A stretch of DNA of 64,000 nucleotides from Paulinella micropora (taxonomy: Eukaryota > Cercozoa > Imbricatea > Euglyphida > Paulinellidae). How positions within the stretch are numbered: the first letter of the stretch is position 1; the number at the start of each line of letters is the position of its first letter. Positions 1-9,310 of the stretch are shown here, piece by piece. The position numbers were made by a program, and so were the translations under genes. The notes beneath the pieces are model-generated. The model was not told the DNA's origin. It was given only the letters and a program-made list of their open reading frames with translations, and made no database searches. The stretch is taken from contig WBZZ01000699.1 in assembly GCA_019918135.1 (NCBI GenBank), positions 18,780 through 82,779 on the forward strand, in the 5' to 3' direction.

Positions 1-1660
1 TGTCAAACAGGCAGGTGGCCCCGCCCCACGTTTGCAACTGTGCCAGCTGATCCAGGTCCAGCCTAGTGCCTCGCAGGTCCAGAGTAAGTGTGCCCCGAAC
101 CGAGCAGGCGGTTAGCTCGCTCAGCTGGTGCAGCGCCCGGGCGCATTGAAAGCTCATACCTTTGCCCGCGTCGCGCAGGCACCAGCGAGTCAGTCGAGGG
201 CAGGCGTGCCACGCCTCGTGCACTAGGCGCGTCTCACAAAACTCACTGTCTTTCGTTAGGTTTAGTTCTAGCCAGCGCAGATTCTTGAATAAACCAAAGT
301 ACTTGGACAGAGATTTCCATTCCAGGGCCCGATCAACCCGCAGCTCTTGCAGGTGCGCTAAGACCGACGAGTCAGGCTGCCGGAGACAGGCGTCGTCCAG
401 TACGTCAAGGCTAGGTAGATGCAGGCGCTGGAGCTTGGAGAGCCGTGCCAGCAGTCTCAGAGGCAGGGACTCGACGCGCGTACCGCTGAGTTCCAGGCTC
501 TCTAAGCTCGTGCCCCGGTCCAGCAGGCCAGGCAGGCCGTCTGGACCCAAGACCAGGGCAACAAACTTATCGTCAACGAAATCGCAGCCGTGCCAAGAAA
601 GCTCTCTTATTCCGATGGTCGTCCTCATTCGAAAGGCTTTTGCCCAAGCTAGTGTGTTCGCCGGCCTAACAAGCGTGCAATTGATCAGTCGGACTCTCTG
701 CTCACGGAAAAGCTCCCGAAAATCACCGAGCGCATCGGGCTCGCTGTCCCCCAAAGCAAACCCCTCCAACTCCAACGTGCCCATCATGTCGTCACCCTTG
801 TCCCACTCATATGAACTTTCGTTAGGGTCGCGTTCCATAAACAAGCTGTGACGCAGTTGCCGCCCCAGAAGTTTGCACGTCGACGGGGCGTACTCTATCA
901 CCAAACGCACGGTGTCCCGCGACAGGCCTGCGTCTGCTAAGAGGTGTATTCGTTCGTCATCTGCGGCGCCGCCGAAGCGGATTTGAACCAAAGTTACAAA
1001 AGGATAGTTTGCCCGGGACAAATCTAAGTCAGGCCAGCTCAGGCCCTGTCCAGATCCAAACAAGACCACTTCCAGATCTTCTACCCAGACCAGGCTTAGG
1101 CGCCAGAGCCGATTGCGACGTTTGACAACGCGGGTTCCGAGCGTGTATTTGAGCCTGACGGCTTTGCCTATGTCCTCGTCGTCGTCGAGCCAGCCCGTCG
1201 AGGGTGGGGTTGGTTTTAGTGCCGTGGTGCAAGCCACGCAGTCCACCAGACTCAGCTGTTTGGGCGGGGCTGCAAGTACCAAAGTGACTTCTTGGCAATC
1301 AGCCAGCACCAGACCCCCCTCACTGTGGTGCGGCAGCTCGTAAGAACCCCCGCGCAGTCCTTGCAGCTCCAGGCTGCGCGCCAGTGGATAGGCAAGCCAC
1401 GCTAGGCTTTGGCAAACGGCTCGGCTCTTTTCCTCAAAGAGTTCTTTTTCCTTGCCGAGGCGCAGCTGTAAATCAAACTTGCCTTTGTGCTTCTGCATAA
1501 CATTCGCCAGGGTTTTGAGCACGTGAGGACGGTCAAGGGCCATCACGTCCAGCGCTACGGCTTGTAAGCCGTGCTCGATCTGGTACCTCAACGCGCTTAG
1601 CCAGGCCCCGGCTTGCTTGCGCTCATCGGCGCCTAAATGGAATAAATCAGATCGAGACAT
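1..1660 (-). CDS. LRR protein, family B (C-terminus beyond window)
   Basis: The reverse frame stays open from an ATG at 1660 to the left window edge, at least 553 codons, so the C-terminus lies outside. The protein aligns along its length with the LRR protein at 35617-37443. Shared stretches are WLSALRYQIEH against WLEALKYQVKH near the N-terminus, VEDLEVVLFG against VVDLEVILLG in the middle, and WHGCDFVDDKF against LHDCDFVDDRF further on. The C-terminal half has irregular leucine-rich repeats (LELEGFALG, LESLELSGTRV, LRWLELN). No enzymatic motif is visible. A protein-binding role is inferred from the LRRs. It is divergent to the F-box/LRR gene at 1883, with a ~220-bp spacer. The frame is intact throughout the visible part. 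Confidence 0.75.
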   Translation of the reverse strand, partial: MSRSDLFHLGADERKQAGAWLSALRYQIEHGLQAVALDVMALDRPHVLKTLANVMQKHKGKFDLQLRLGKEKELFEEKSRAVCQSLAWLAYPLARSLELQGLRGGSYELPHHSEGGLVLADCQEVTLVLAAPPKQLSLVDCVACTTALKPTPPSTGWLDDDEDIGKAVRLKYTLGTRVVKRRNRLWRLSLVWVEDLEVVLFGSGQGLSWPDLDLSRANYPFVTLVQIRFGGAADDERIHLLADAGLSRDTVRLVIEYAPSTCKLLGRQLRHSLFMERDPNESSYEWDKGDDMMGTLELEGFALGDSEPDALGDFRELFREQRVRLINCTLVRPANTLAWAKAFRMRTTIGIRELSWHGCDFVDDKFVALVLGPDGLPGLLDRGTSLESLELSGTRVESLPLRLLARLSKLQRLHLPSLDVLDDACLRQPDSSVLAHLQELRVDRALEWKSLSKYFGLFKNLRWLELNLTKDSEFCETRLVHEAWHACPRLTRWCLRDAGKGMSFQCARALHQLSELTACSVRGTLTLDLRGTRLDLDQLAQLQTWGGATCLFD

Positions 1661-1739
1661 CTGCTGGCTCTTAGTTGGGGTCGTGCTTGTCTCTCTCTTG
1701 GTTTTCAGTGCCAGGTGTAAGACCGTCGAGATTTAAGAA

Positions 1740-1882
1740 AAAAAGATTTCGCACTTTCTTGGCGCCCCCCCCCCCCCTCCTTCCCCATCCCCCTTTCTCG
1801 AATGAAATTGTCGCCAAATCTGCCCTTATGTGTGTTTCCCCGGAAAACCTCTAAGAGAATTAACATTTCATTAGGGAGGAAG
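1740..1882 (+). promoter_or_regulatory. Conserved leader upstream of F-box/LRR gene
   Basis: This 140-bp leader has a C-run centred on GGCGCC, a pyrimidine tract, then CGAATGAAATTGTCGCCAAA and an AT-rich stretch ending in GGAGGAAG just before the ATG at 1883. The same order (R/Y tract, AAATTTG-TCGC-CAAATTT-like element, TGTGTG/GCGTATG tail) recurs at 18380-18660, 29150-29450, 30160-30200 and 31300-31370. A frame-compatible ATG at 1802 lies inside the repeated element, so it is probably not the start. A promoter or 5'UTR role is inferred. Confidence 0.45.
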
Positions 1883-4189
1883 ATGCGCCCGTGCAAGCGC
1901 CAGTGCACTGTTGCCCCTAGCGCCCTCAACGATTGGCAAGAAGTCTTCTTCTCGCACGGAGCAGGGCTGTTGGCGCAACAGGACCTGGTGTCCCTGCTGC
2001 GGACATCAAAAGCCTGGAAACAGCAGCTAGATGTGTACCTGCTGCCTCAGCTGTGGCTGGCCCTAGCCCTCAACGACGCAACGTCTACAATCGACCTGCC
2101 CGAGAACGTCTTAGCAGCTGCCGAGGAGCTGGTTGTTTACCCCCAGCTCTGCACATCACTCACGCTCAACTATAGCCGAAACCGTCTGCCCATACAGGTT
2201 CCTATTCTCCCGCGGAAGCGGCGCTTGTTGCAGCTAGCTCTTCGCTGGTTTCAACACGTCACGCACCTGTCCCTGGAGTGTGACGCGTACGCGGCCGCCG
2301 AGCTTTTGAGGGCCTGGTCAGAATGTGGCGCGAGCCAGCTGGTGGCCTTATCCCTCACGCTCGAAAATGAGTATGAGCTAGAAGAGTTTGCATTCGATAT
2401 CAGGCCGCCGCTCGAAGAGGCGCTACGCCACAGTCTGCCTGGTGTACAAGAACTGCGTCTAGAGTCGATGTACTTTGGGCCGCGCGGAGTGAGCGCGCTG
2501 TGGCCGCAGCCGGGCCCCGTGCCGCCGTTGCGGTGCCTGCAACTAGTCGACTGCGGCGGCCCTCGGTTGTGGGGCAGGGGCTTTGAACTGTTGGCCCCGA
2601 CGCTCGAGGTGTGCGAAGTTTTAGGGAGTTCCGAGGCCATCCTCTACGTCACGGACGCAGAGGATGGCCTGGTGCTACCTGTAGGGCCGCGGCCGGTACG
2701 TTGGCCGCGGCTGCGGCGCGTGGTTGCGGGATGTGGCATGCAACCACAAGACCTGATTGAGGTGATGCAAAAGCTCGCAACCGAGGAGGACGCGGGCGGG
2801 CTCGACTGGGACCGCGCTTGCACCCCGGCGCTACAATCCTATGTCCTCAGCCTGAGCGTTTGTATGAACATGACATCACAACGGCCGAACTTTGAATACA
2901 CCGGGCGGTGGGAGCGTGGCGCCCTGGAGCAGCTGCACCGGACGCTCCTTCCGCTTGGGGGCGCTTCACCTTCTTTTTTAGAGCTACGGCTGTACGACCT
3001 CGATCTGTGGGACCAGCCGAGCGCCGCCGACCTGGACGCCCTGCGGCTGCTGGCGCCCGTGCACCTGCTGCTGGTCGACCGCGGCCCGCCCTGGCACTCG
3101 CAGGACTGGCCGGCCGGCGCCGTGCTGGCGCAGCTCTGGGGCAGCATATCTCCGCCGACGCTGGGGCTCACGCTGGCTCTGCGGCCCCCGCCGGGGCCCG
3201 CGGTCGCAGATGACGTGCACCGCCAGCGCTTGTTGGCCTGGGGACGGTCGTACCAGCGCCTGTTCACGGGCTCGCACCCGGGCGCGCTCGGCTGCCAAGA
3301 GTTTTCTTTCTACAGCTTTAGGCTCCAGAGCTACCTGCCGGGGCAAGTGCAAAGTCATCTGCCCGGGCTTTTTGAACTGCAGCGCCTAGTCTGGCATGGG
3401 TTGTGCTCCCTGGGCGTGCCGCTTCATTGCGGACGCTTCTGGTTGCCTGACGTGGCCTCCCCTAATGAGAGCGGAGCGCCCCCACTCTTGTGGCCGCCGC
3501 GCGGGCCCGCGCTGCCCGCTCAAGGGCTGCGGGGCGAGTTTTCGATCTTGCGTTGCCTTAAGTCGCCGCAGGGTGAGGTGGCATATTGCGTCAAGGACTT
3601 CCGGCTTTGGCTAAGCGCTGCCAGGGCTCGGCGGGCGATGGCCGCAATACGCGCCAACGTCGGCCGCGCCGCCCCGCCTGAGTTGTCGCCCGAGCTCTGG
3701 ACATTCTTGGTCTGCTCTGGCACGTTGGGCGACGCGGTGCGTTCCGAGCGGCCCCTCTCGATCCTCACGAATAGGCAGTGCCCGTTTGACTTGTGGCCCT
3801 ACGCGCGCCCGTGGTTCCAGGGCAACGACACGCGGCGCGGGCTGGCTGGCTACGTGGCCATGCTATTTGATCGCGTCGAGGCGGCCGCCTACAAAGGTTC
3901 CGTGCACCCCCCGTGGAACAAGCTGGTTCTGGAGCTCAAAGAAACCCTGGCGGCTCTCAGGAGCGACACATACAGCCAAAATCCGTTGAGTGACATTTCC
4001 GGCTATGTACTTCAAGATACGGAAACCCCGCGTCGTTTGGGTATCTTGTGCCAAGAGCTGGCCCTCCGCGTGGACGTGAGCTTGTCAACACGCTATAGCT
4101 ACGCTTGTTGGAAGGAGATGCGCTCGCAGCTGCTAGTTCCTTTAGTAGAAATGACAAGGGCAGAAACCCCTTGTCCCTGCCAAGTGTAA
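1883..4189 (+). CDS. F-box/LRR protein, family A (intact copy)
   Basis: A protein of 768 residues. The start at MRPCKRQCTVAP was chosen because both paralogues (42415 and 50446) begin there (MLRTAKRRC, MRPSKRHC); 27 upstream in-frame codons translate a non-coding repeat. Residues ~10-60 form an F-box-like helical segment (NDWQEVFFSHGAGLL followed by DLVSLLRTSKAW). LRR-like segments follow, such as LTHLSLECDAYAAAELL-type and VQELRLESMYFG. The C-terminus is a conserved domain with ELWTFLVCSGTLGD and AGYVAMLFDRVEAAAYKG. F-box proteins usually recruit substrates to SCF ubiquitin ligases; a host-directed role is inferred. It is the only unbroken member of the family here. The stop codon lies inside a recurrent 3'-end element. 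Confidence 0.8.
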   Translation: MRPCKRQCTVAPSALNDWQEVFFSHGAGLLAQQDLVSLLRTSKAWKQQLDVYLLPQLWLALALNDATSTIDLPENVLAAAEELVVYPQLCTSLTLNYSRNRLPIQVPILPRKRRLLQLALRWFQHVTHLSLECDAYAAAELLRAWSECGASQLVALSLTLENEYELEEFAFDIRPPLEEALRHSLPGVQELRLESMYFGPRGVSALWPQPGPVPPLRCLQLVDCGGPRLWGRGFELLAPTLEVCEVLGSSEAILYVTDAEDGLVLPVGPRPVRWPRLRRVVAGCGMQPQDLIEVMQKLATEEDAGGLDWDRACTPALQSYVLSLSVCMNMTSQRPNFEYTGRWERGALEQLHRTLLPLGGASPSFLELRLYDLDLWDQPSAADLDALRLLAPVHLLLVDRGPPWHSQDWPAGAVLAQLWGSISPPTLGLTLALRPPPGPAVADDVHRQRLLAWGRSYQRLFTGSHPGALGCQEFSFYSFRLQSYLPGQVQSHLPGLFELQRLVWHGLCSLGVPLHCGRFWLPDVASPNESGAPPLLWPPRGPALPAQGLRGEFSILRCLKSPQGEVAYCVKDFRLWLSAARARRAMAAIRANVGRAAPPELSPELWTFLVCSGTLGDAVRSERPLSILTNRQCPFDLWPYARPWFQGNDTRRGLAGYVAMLFDRVEAAAYKGSVHPPWNKLVLELKETLAALRSDTYSQNPLSDISGYVLQDTETPRRLGILCQELALRVDVSLSTRYSYACWKEMRSQLLVPLVEMTRAETPCPCQV

Positions 4190-4222
4190 TACTTTGTCGA
4201 GCTTTTAATAAAAAAAAATATT
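4177..4222 (+). terminator. Recurrent 3'-end element over the stop codon
   Basis: CTGCCAAGTGTAATACTTTG is followed by TCGAGCTTTTAATAAAAAAA. The stop TAA of the F-box gene is inside the motif, and an AATAAA follows. Close copies occur at 18255-18300, 29678-29720 and 30500-30545; variants with CAGTGCCAAGATTAAAAC occur at 29905, 30571, 30705 and 32840. A transcript 3'-end function is inferred from the position after a stop and the A/T-rich tail. Confidence 0.45.
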
Positions 4223-4261
4223 CTCTTTTTTGTTGCACTCTCTCTCGGAGCGTGATATAAT

Positions 4262-4830
4262 CGAAATTTGGAAGTGATGTGGCTAGAAAAAGACATTTCT
4301 ACCGGAAAACCTGGAAGCACTGCCTTTTTCAGGCCCTCTTTCTCTCGCAAATTTGCGGGTTTCCGCAAAATCCATGCGTTTTTTGCGGCAGATCTGCATG
4401 TTCCCCGTAAAAACCGACTGTTTTGGCCCCAAATTTGCAGCCTTTCCGCAAAACCCGGAAGTTTTCCAGTGAATCCGCCTGCCTTTCCGAATCCGTCGGA
4501 TTCGGAAAGGGCGGATTGACATATTTTTCTAGGTACCAACCCCCCCCCCCCCCTTTCCCTCAGGGAGAGGGCGCGGGGATGGGGGAGAGCAAAGAAAGAG
4601 AATAATTGTACGTTGCCCGCCAATCCGGGCGTTTCCCCCAAATTGCGCCGTCCCCCGCAAAACCCGTGCGTTTCGGCCGCGAATTGGGGCTTTCCTGCAG
4701 AAACCCAGAGTTTTCTGTAGAACCCGATGTTTTTGCCGCAAATTTCCGGGTTTTCCGTAAAACACGGGCGATTTCCAGTGAATCTGAATTTTTCCCAAGA
4801 GTTTTCATTTTTTTGGCAATACCCCTTTCC
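4262..4830 (+). repeat. ~20-bp-period degenerate array R1, copy 1
   Basis: Degenerate units of about 19-21 bp, roughly TTTTCCGCAAAACCCGTGCG, follow one another through most of the stretch. They surround a near-perfect palindrome at 4485-4507 (TTCCGAATCCG, T, CGGATTCGGAA) and a 14-C run at 4540-4553. Copies lie at 6955-7430 and 8880-9310, and inverted relatives at 13020-13410 and 15655-16015. Reading frames here are only translations of the repeat because the period is not a multiple of three. Confidence 0.75.
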
Positions 4831-4906
4831 TTCTTCTCGGACAAGATTTTTTTTTGTTTTTTCTCTTCCCTTCCCTAAGCAAAGAAAAAGCAGGAAGGAT
4901 TGTTTA

Positions 4907-6271
4907 TTAGTCCTGTGGTACGAAAGGGTCCGCTTGCCACCCCCCTAAAGGGTCCTGCCACTCGGGCCTGCGGGTTCCTTGGGGGGTGTAATATTTCAAG
5001 AAACCGCGTCTATAGTTTTCGACCATGAGCTCTTGTTCGTGTGATGGAATGCTGGAATCTGGCGGCGTTGGCTCGGGCACGACTTGGTTGAGAAAGTCGA
5101 GCGCGCTTCTAAAATCTACGACGCTTTCGTAGACTCGGCGTCCTTTGCTGTCGACAACTCCAAAGTACCTGTCGTGAGCTAGCCCGCGCACGCGCAGAGT
5201 AAAATAAACAATCTGGCGTCGTCCCCAATGCACAAGCCGACAAAAGTCGGGGCCTCTGTTGCTGTCGCTGCTGCTGCTGCCGCTTCCGCCTCTGATGGCG
5301 GCTGCGTCGGTGCCTTGGCTAGCGCCCGGCAGCGCGCAGAGACTGAGCCTGCCTGTGAGGGCTTGCAGATCTGAGTTGGCCTGTTTGAGTCGCTCAATCT
5401 CTAGTCGCAGAGCCGCCAGCTCCGGCATTCCGTCTTCGCGTTGGGACTCAACCTCACGCACCCGCTTTTCCAGCTGCTCGCATTTGCTTCGCCACTCCTC
5501 GCACTCGTTTTGGGTCTGCTCGCCCGCCTGCTGGCAGGCCTGCAGCTGACGCTGCGCCGCTAGCGCGGCCTGCCTCAGTTCGTTCTCTGCTTCGACCTTG
5601 CCCCGAACTAGCTGCGCTGCTTCTTCGCGCAGTTTTGCCACGCTGGCTTGCAGCTGCGCGAGCTCTTGTTGCCAACGCAGCTCCTGTCCTACAAGCCTAA
5701 GATTGGAGTCTACCTCCTGCTGCAACCGCAAGCGCAGCGCTTCGTTTTTTTGGCGCAGCTCGGAGTTCGAGGCAGAGCTTTCTTGCAAGCGTACGTTTTC
5801 CGCCACCAGGACCTCATTCCGCTGCTGTAGCCCCGCCGCCGCCGTCGAGCAGTCAAACAGTTCCCGAGCAAGTTCCTCGAGCTTGGCCTCCAGGGCGGAT
5901 TTTGCAACAGACAGCGCCTCCCTGTCTGCGTTCTGTTGAGTAAGGTGCTGAACCTTTTGAGCTAGTCGCAAATTGGCTGCCAACAGCTCTGCCTGCCTTG
6001 TCCTGAGTGCTGCATTTTCCTGGCGCAGAACCTTGCATGCCCGCTGGCTCGAGAGCCGCTCCTGCTCCAACCTTTCGCGACCCAAGTCTTGGCTACCGAG
6101 CGCCACTTTTATGAGGAGCTCAGTGCTGGCAGTCAGGTTCTGATGCACGAACGCGTTGGCCAGCTGCAAGTCAGCCACGGGCGACGCATGGCCTGCCTCA
6201 CGGCGCAGCCGCCGCTGCTGCTGCTGCTCTTTTGGCATCATTACTCTTTTACCTTGCCCAACAAAACACAA
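4907..6271 (-). CDS. Coiled-coil protein with small C-terminal domain
   Basis: Up to 454 residues. The ATG at 6271 gives MCFVGQGKRVMMPKE; the paired ATGs at 6241/6238 (MMPKEQQQQRR) are an equally likely start. Residues ~70-320 are a long heptad-rich coiled coil, dense in Q, E, L and R (LRQENAALRTRQAELLAAN, LEKRVREVESQRE). A Ser/Gly-rich linker follows, then a compact domain of ~110 residues (YFGVVDSKGRRVYESVVDF, FLKYYTPQGTRRPEW). No family is recognised for that domain. A scaffold or filament-like role is possible but unproven. A ~145-bp fragment of this gene is duplicated at 8670-8815. Confidence 0.7.
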   Translation of the reverse strand: MCFVGQGKRVMMPKEQQQQRRLRREAGHASPVADLQLANAFVHQNLTASTELLIKVALGSQDLGRERLEQERLSSQRACKVLRQENAALRTRQAELLAANLRLAQKVQHLTQQNADREALSVAKSALEAKLEELARELFDCSTAAAGLQQRNEVLVAENVRLQESSASNSELRQKNEALRLRLQQEVDSNLRLVGQELRWQQELAQLQASVAKLREEAAQLVRGKVEAENELRQAALAAQRQLQACQQAGEQTQNECEEWRSKCEQLEKRVREVESQREDGMPELAALRLEIERLKQANSDLQALTGRLSLCALPGASQGTDAAAIRGGSGSSSSDSNRGPDFCRLVHWGRRQIVYFTLRVRGLAHDRYFGVVDSKGRRVYESVVDFRSALDFLNQVVPEPTPPDSSIPSHEQELMVENYRRGFLKYYTPQGTRRPEWQDPLGGWQADPFVPQD

Positions 6272-6613
6272 AAAAACCTGTCACAAAGGAGGACGAGGGG
6301 CGCGCCAAGAAAGTGTAAGATTTTTTTAATAAAAGCTCGAGGGTTTTAAATTGGACACTGAGGGCTAAGAGAGGGAGAGGGGCGCTCCCCTCCCCTTGGC
6401 AATGCCTTGACGAAATTTGTCGCCAAATAATCCTAGCAAGGATCGTGCCCTTGACTTTATTACTTGTCAAGCTCTTTTAATCAAGAAAACCCGCCCCCCC
6501 GCACTTCAATCGCTCGGGGGCACGGCAGTGTCTAAGCCCCGAGGCGGGGTGCAGGCTGGGCAGCCGGCCACGCTCTGCAAAATTGCTGCTCTTCCCGCTG
6601 GCGCTAGCTGTAA
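6272..6613. other. Intergenic, with one AAATTTGTCGCCAAAT element
   Basis: No gene is seen. It holds a purine/pyrimidine hairpin around 6378-6400 (GGGAGAGGGGCGCTCCCCTC) and GACGAAATTTGTCGCCAAAT at 6409-6428, the same element found in other gene-free stretches. Confidence 0.5.
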
Positions 6614-6868
6614 TTAGCAAAAACCCAGACAATGCGCGTCGGAAAGCCTGCCTCTACCTGAGGCCAACACAAATTGCACCATAGGCTCTACCTGCATCTT
6701 CGCATCTATGGCCATGAGCAGAAAACCTACTTCCTCCTGTGCGGGATTCACTAACTTTTCCTGTTGCACGAGTTCTGTGCCCTTGTTTGATGGTAACGAA
6801 AGCTTGCTGTGCTCCAAAAACACAAACTTCTGGGTGCTGCTCTCCAAGGGCCGCGCTAGCGTCTGCAT
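6614..6868 (-). CDS. Small unknown ORF or gene remnant
   Basis: An 84-codon reverse frame with protein-like composition (STQKFVFLEHSKLSLPSN, EEVGFLLMAIDAKMQVEP). It lies between the coiled-coil gene and an R1 array, and no family is recognised. It may be a remnant, since neighbouring DNA carries duplicated pieces of the coiled-coil gene and no promoter-like element is close. Coding status is uncertain. Confidence 0.25.
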   Translation of the reverse strand: MQTLARPLESSTQKFVFLEHSKLSLPSNKGTELVQQEKLVNPAQEEVGFLLMAIDAKMQVEPMVQFVLASGRGRLSDAHCLGFC

Positions 6869-6954
6869 GCACAGCCAAGCCCCCTTGCTGGCGCGACTCG
6901 CGCCAATGCCTCACAGAGTCAGCGCATGAGATGCGCACGAACTCGGGGTGTGTG

Positions 6955-7430
6955 CGCGCGGGTTTCCGCAAAATCTATGCGTTTTTTTTTGGCAGATCTG
7001 CATGTTCCCGCAAAAGCCGAGTGTTTTGGTCGCAGATTTGCAGCCTTCCCGCAAAGTCCGGACGTTTTCCAGTGAATCCGTCTGCTTTTCCGAATCCGTC
7101 GGATTCGGAAAGGGCGGACAGAAATATTTTTTTAGGCACCAACCCCCCCCCCCCTCCTCTTTCCCTCAGGGAGAGGGGCGGGGGGCAAAAAAAGGGAACG
7201 AATTGTACGTTGCCCGCCAATCCGGGTGTTTCCCCCAATTTGCGCGGTCCCTCGCAAAACCCGTGCGTTTTGGCCGCAAATTTTGGCTTTCCTGCAGAAC
7301 CCCAGAGTTTTCCGTAGAACCCGTTGTTTTTTCCGCAAATTTTAGGGTTGCCCGTAAAACCCGGGTGATTTCCAGTGAACCTGAATTTTTCCCAACAGTT
7401 TTAAATTTTTTGGTAAAATTCGTGAGTGTC
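6955..7430 (+). repeat. ~20-bp-period degenerate array R1, copy 2
   Basis: Nearly collinear with 4340-4800: the same GGGTTTCCGCAAAATC opening, the same palindrome (7088-7110), the same C-run followed by a CCTCAGGGAGAGG stretch, then further ~20-bp units ending in CCAGTGAACCTGAATTTTTC. Confidence 0.75.
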
Positions 7431-7543
7431 CAGGCTGACCGTCGCCAGCAGGTTGCTGCAGCCGTCAAAACACTCCCCCTCATTTTTTTCCAAGTGCGCC
7501 CGCCCAATACCAAGTAGGTGAGTCTTATGATTGAGACAAAAGA

Positions 7544-8502
7544 GTGTTCCCAAGCGGGATAAGCACAGGAGCTTATGAAAGAGCATTGCAATGGTACCGC
7601 CCGGCCGTAGCCTGGTACAGACTAGCAGCCGAGCAAGGCTACGCGCCTGCCCAATATAAGCTGGGCAAGTGCTACGACTGGCGTATGCGTATACCAGAGC
7701 AAGACAAAAGCAAAGCACTCGAGTACTAGCGCCTGGCGGCCGAACAGGGCTACGCTCCCCGCTCAATACCAATTGGGTTCTATTTATGGAGCAGCAACAG
7801 GGTATCCAGTGCCCGAGGACAAGGGCAAGGCCTTTTATTGGTACCGCCGAGCTGCAGCCGCCGGAAATAGTGCGGCCTTATTCAAGCTAAGAGAGTGCTA
7901 CGAGCAGGGGATAGGGGTGCCCCAAAACTGGTCTACTGCGGCCGCGTGGTACAGCCAAGCAGCGGAGCAAGGCTGCGGAGAGGCACGCGATAAGTTGTTG
8001 TACAAGGAAGCAGAGAGCATTTGTGTCCAGTTCGGCAAATACAAAAACCAGAGCCTGAGGGAGCTGCTGAAGGACCGGGACTACGTCAATTGGCTACGGC
8101 AAAAGACATTAATGCCAGAATTCCGTTTTCTCCGGTGCGTCCCCTGGGAGGGCCCACGCAGCCGGCCCTATATCCGGAACGAGTCTGCAGCGCACAGTAT
8201 CGCCAAACAGCGACTCTGCATTTGGTTGCGGGCAGGCATGTGACGGGAACGGTCTGCCCCGTGGGGCCCCCGTGTCAACCGCCAACCGCATCCCTGGATC
8301 GCACAGGGGTGTCTTGGGGGAGTACCCTGTCGCGGCGTCGGGCGAGGGGCTGAGGCGCGCGTGGCCGCAATGCTGGGGCTTGAGCGAGGGCGCGGCTAAC
8401 GACGTAGATAAGCTTGCAGTCTGTGATGGCCCCAGCTGTGTTGTTATAGACATCGTCATCATGTCGGGCGAACTGCAAGTGTTTTTTAAGTCTGATCGAT
8501 GA
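7544..8502 (+). pseudogene. Broken Sel1-repeat protein with ExoX-C-like tail
   Basis: Sel1-type repeats are clear (WYRLAAEQGYAPAQYKLGKCY, then WYRRAAAAGNSAALFKLREC and WYSQAAEQGCGEARDKLL). After the first repeats the frame hits TAG at 7727, where the repeat pattern predicts Trp, and then shifts frame in CGCTCCCCGCTC. The remainder continues from 7773. A FGKYKNQSLRELL...DYVNWLR segment near 8030-8100 resembles the small C-terminal domain of ExoX-like nucleases. Protein-like sequence resumes in another frame to 8502 (CVVIDIVIMSGELQVFF). No ATG is present at the left end; the first codon shown is GTG. It is a decayed relative of the Sel1 gene at 9308-10387. Confidence 0.65.
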
Positions 8503-8669
8503 TTGAAACTGCAGAAGAAGCGGACTGTTGTTTTTAATTAAAAGTTAGTTTTGTTTAACACTGGCTCCTTTTCTGGAAAACCACTCCAGTCAAGAAGATT
8601 TTGTCGAGCTTGTAATCTATTTGCCAAAAAATGACAAGGAATACTATTCTACCCGCATTGCACAGTTAG

Positions 8670-8815
8670 TCGCGCGTCCTTGTCTGCGTTCTGTTGAGCT
8701 AGGTGCTGAACCTTCTGAGCTAGTCGCAAATTGGCTGCCAGCAGCTCTGCCTGCCTTGTCCTGAGCGCTGAGTTTTCCTGACGCAGAGCCTCCGTGCCCG
8801 CTGGCGCGACTCGTC
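8670..8815 (-). pseudogene. Fragment of the coiled-coil gene
   Basis: The + strand text TCTGCGTTCTGTTGAG through CTGACGCAGAGCC matches 5924-6035 with scattered substitutions, corresponding to the N-terminal coiled coil. It has no start and no continuation on either side. It is a short duplicated remnant next to an R1 array. Confidence 0.65.
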
Positions 8816-8879
8816 AAGCGTACTTCCTGTCTGCTCATGTTTTTAAAGGCCAAAGCTAGCTCCAGCTCTTTCTCGCCTG

Positions 8880-9310
8880 AGGGAAAGGGCGAGGGTGTGT
8901 GTGTGTGTGTATGTGCCCGCGCCCCCTTCTTTCTCTCGCAAATCTGCGGGTTTCCGCAAAATCCATGCGTTTTTCGCGGCAGATCTGCATGTTACCCCCG
9001 CAAAATCTGGACGTTGTCTAGTGAATCCGACTGTTTTTCCGAATTCGTCGGATTCGGAAAGAGTAGATTAAAATATTTTTTAGGCACCAACACCCCTCCC
9101 CCCGCCCCTTTCCCTCAGGGAGAGGGGCGGGGGAGGGGGGGGGGGGGGGAGCAAAGAAAGAGAACAAATTGTACGGTGCCCGCCGATCCGGGCGTTTTCC
9201 CCCAATTTGCGCGGTCCCCTCGCAAACCCGCGCGTTTTGGCGACAAATTTATGGCTTTCCTGCAGAATCCCAGAGTTTTCCGTATAACCCGTTTTTGTTG
9301 CCGCCAATTA
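8880..9310 (+). repeat. ~20-bp-period degenerate array R1, copy 3
   Basis: Third R1 copy. It starts after a (GT)n stretch, has the TTCCGAATTCGTCGGATTCGGAA variant of the palindrome at 9037-9059, mixed C and G runs around 9100-9150, and ends inside the tail of the Sel1 gene. It is shorter in the left half than copies 1 and 2. Confidence 0.7.

Noticed and set aside
4262-4880. Several 80-180-codon frames on both strands (also at 6948-7591 and 8837-9474)
   Set aside because: They translate the ~20-bp-period arrays; equivalent frames appear in every array copy and stop at unrelated places.
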